Positions 7,297-7,910 of a stretch of DNA of 7,910 nt are shown one piece after another (position 1 is the first letter of the stretch; each line of letters begins with the position of its first letter). The notes beneath the pieces are model-generated. The model was not told the DNA's origin and ran no database searches. It saw only the letters and a program-made list of their open reading frames with translations. The DNA is taken from positions 3,004 to 10,913 of the forward strand of contig NZZF01000060.1 of the NCBI GenBank assembly GCA_002702385.1, read 5' to 3'. This DNA is from Flavobacteriaceae bacterium. GTDB taxonomy: Bacteria > Bacteroidota > Bacteroidia > Flavobacteriales > Flavobacteriaceae. Position numbers and translations under genes: made by a program.

Positions 7297-7910
7297 ATGG
7301 AAGAAAAAGATCAAAAATTTACAAGTTTAGATCAAATTGGAGAATTTGGTTTAATTGATATTTTAACTCAAGGTTTTGACACAATTAATGATTCAACTAT
7401 TCTTTCTGTTGGAGATGATGCAGCTGTTGTAGATTATGAAAATGAAAAGACACTTATTTCTACGGATATGTTAGTTGAAGGAGTTCATTTCGATCTTTCT
7501 TATTTTCCTCTCAAACATTTAGGTTATAAATCCATTGTTTCATCGATTTCAGATATATGCGCAATGAATGGTGTTTGTAATCAAGTCACAGTTTCTATTG
7601 CAGTTTCAAATAGATTTAATTTAGAGTCCTTAAAAGAATTATATTCTGGGATAAAAGTTGCTTGTAAAAACTACGGTGTAGACTTAATTGGAGGTGATAC
7701 AACTTCTTCAAACAAGGGGCTAATTATCTCAGTTACAGCAATTGGAAAACCTAGTAAAAATGGCTTTGTTCAAAGATCTGGCGCAAATAATAATGATTTA
7801 ATTGTTGTCAGTGGTAGTTTAGGGGGAGCATATCTTGGTTTACAAGTATTGGAGAGAGAAAAACAAGTTTTCCTTGTAAATCCTGAAAGTAAACCAGATT
7901 TGAGTAGTTA
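7297..7910 (+). CDS. thiL: ThiL, thiamine-monophosphate kinase, C-terminus cut by window edge
   Basis: ThiL phosphorylates thiamine monophosphate with ATP to give thiamine diphosphate, the last step of the pathway. The frame is open to the edge, giving 204 residues of a family about 320-350 long, so the N-terminal domain and the start of the C-terminal domain are seen. Motifs are VGDDAAV (38-44), STDMLVEGVHFD (55-66), SDICAMNG (85-92), LIGGDTTSS (130-138) and SGSLGGAYLGLQVLEREK (172-189). The glycines and metal-binding aspartates Asp40, Asp41, Asp57, Asp86 and Asp134 are present. Residues 82-83 are Ser-Ser, where many ThiL proteins have Val-Asn before the SD motif. It is divergent from the suf operon across 90 bases. 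The ATG at 7297 fits the family start, and no Shine-Dalgarno is visible. Confidence 0.95.
   Translation, partial: MEEKDQKFTSLDQIGEFGLIDILTQGFDTINDSTILSVGDDAAVVDYENEKTLISTDMLVEGVHFDLSYFPLKHLGYKSIVSSISDICAMNGVCNQVTVSIAVSNRFNLESLKELYSGIKVACKNYGVDLIGGDTTSSNKGLIISVTAIGKPSKNGFVQRSGANNNDLIVVSGSLGGAYLGLQVLEREKQVFLVNPESKPDLSS

Noticed and set aside
1..7910. Hidden novel defence, mobile or repeat system
   Set aside because: Coding genes of one conserved housekeeping operon plus thiL fill nearly the whole window. I found no inverted repeats, direct-repeat arrays, tRNA or integrase signs, and no clear intrinsic terminator.

Overview
The window is AT-rich and carries a compact, almost gap-free block of eight genes on the minus strand, plus one divergent gene on the plus strand at the right edge. 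The block is the SUF iron-sulfur cluster assembly operon in the order typical of Flavobacteriia (Bacteroidota). In transcription order, right to left, it reads: A-type carrier (HesB/IscA/SufA family), sufB, sufC, sufD, sufS, sufE, a DUF59/SufT-like protein, a DUF2480 protein and a DUF3078 outer-membrane protein. The last gene runs off the left edge. The divergent gene is the N-terminal two thirds of thiL (thiamine-monophosphate kinase). Gene order, AT-rich codon use, lack of Shine-Dalgarno sequences and TAnnTTTG promoter -7 boxes all point to a flavobacterium, probably a marine one with a streamlined genome. The lineage is inferred from protein recognition, not from a search.

Layout. Positions 1-830: DUF3078 beta-barrel protein, partial, starting inside the stop of the next gene. 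827-1333: DUF2480 protein with three Cys-Ser motifs. 1334-1660: DUF59 protein. 1666-2085: sufE. 2104-3321: sufS. 3321-4673: sufD. 4681-5415: sufC. 5426-6871: sufB. 6877-7206: A-type carrier. 7207-7296: divergent promoter region. 7297-7910: thiL, partial. No stretch over 300 bases lacks a gene, and I see no RNA gene, repeat, mobile element or CRISPR array.

How the genes work together. SufS takes sulfur from cysteine, SufE accepts and relays the persulfide, and the SufB-SufC2-SufD ATPase complex builds the cluster. The A-type carrier and the DUF59 protein probably help deliver clusters to target proteins. All catalytic residues I could check are present. Gaps are 0-18 bases and two junctions overlap (sufD/sufS by 1 base, DUF2480/DUF3078 by 3), so one polycistronic mRNA is likely.

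The core of this window is a known system. The parts worth a second look are the two uncharacterised genes at the 3' end of the operon, especially the DUF2480 protein with its three cysteines, and the compact divergent promoter, which suggests a nearly leaderless suf transcript.
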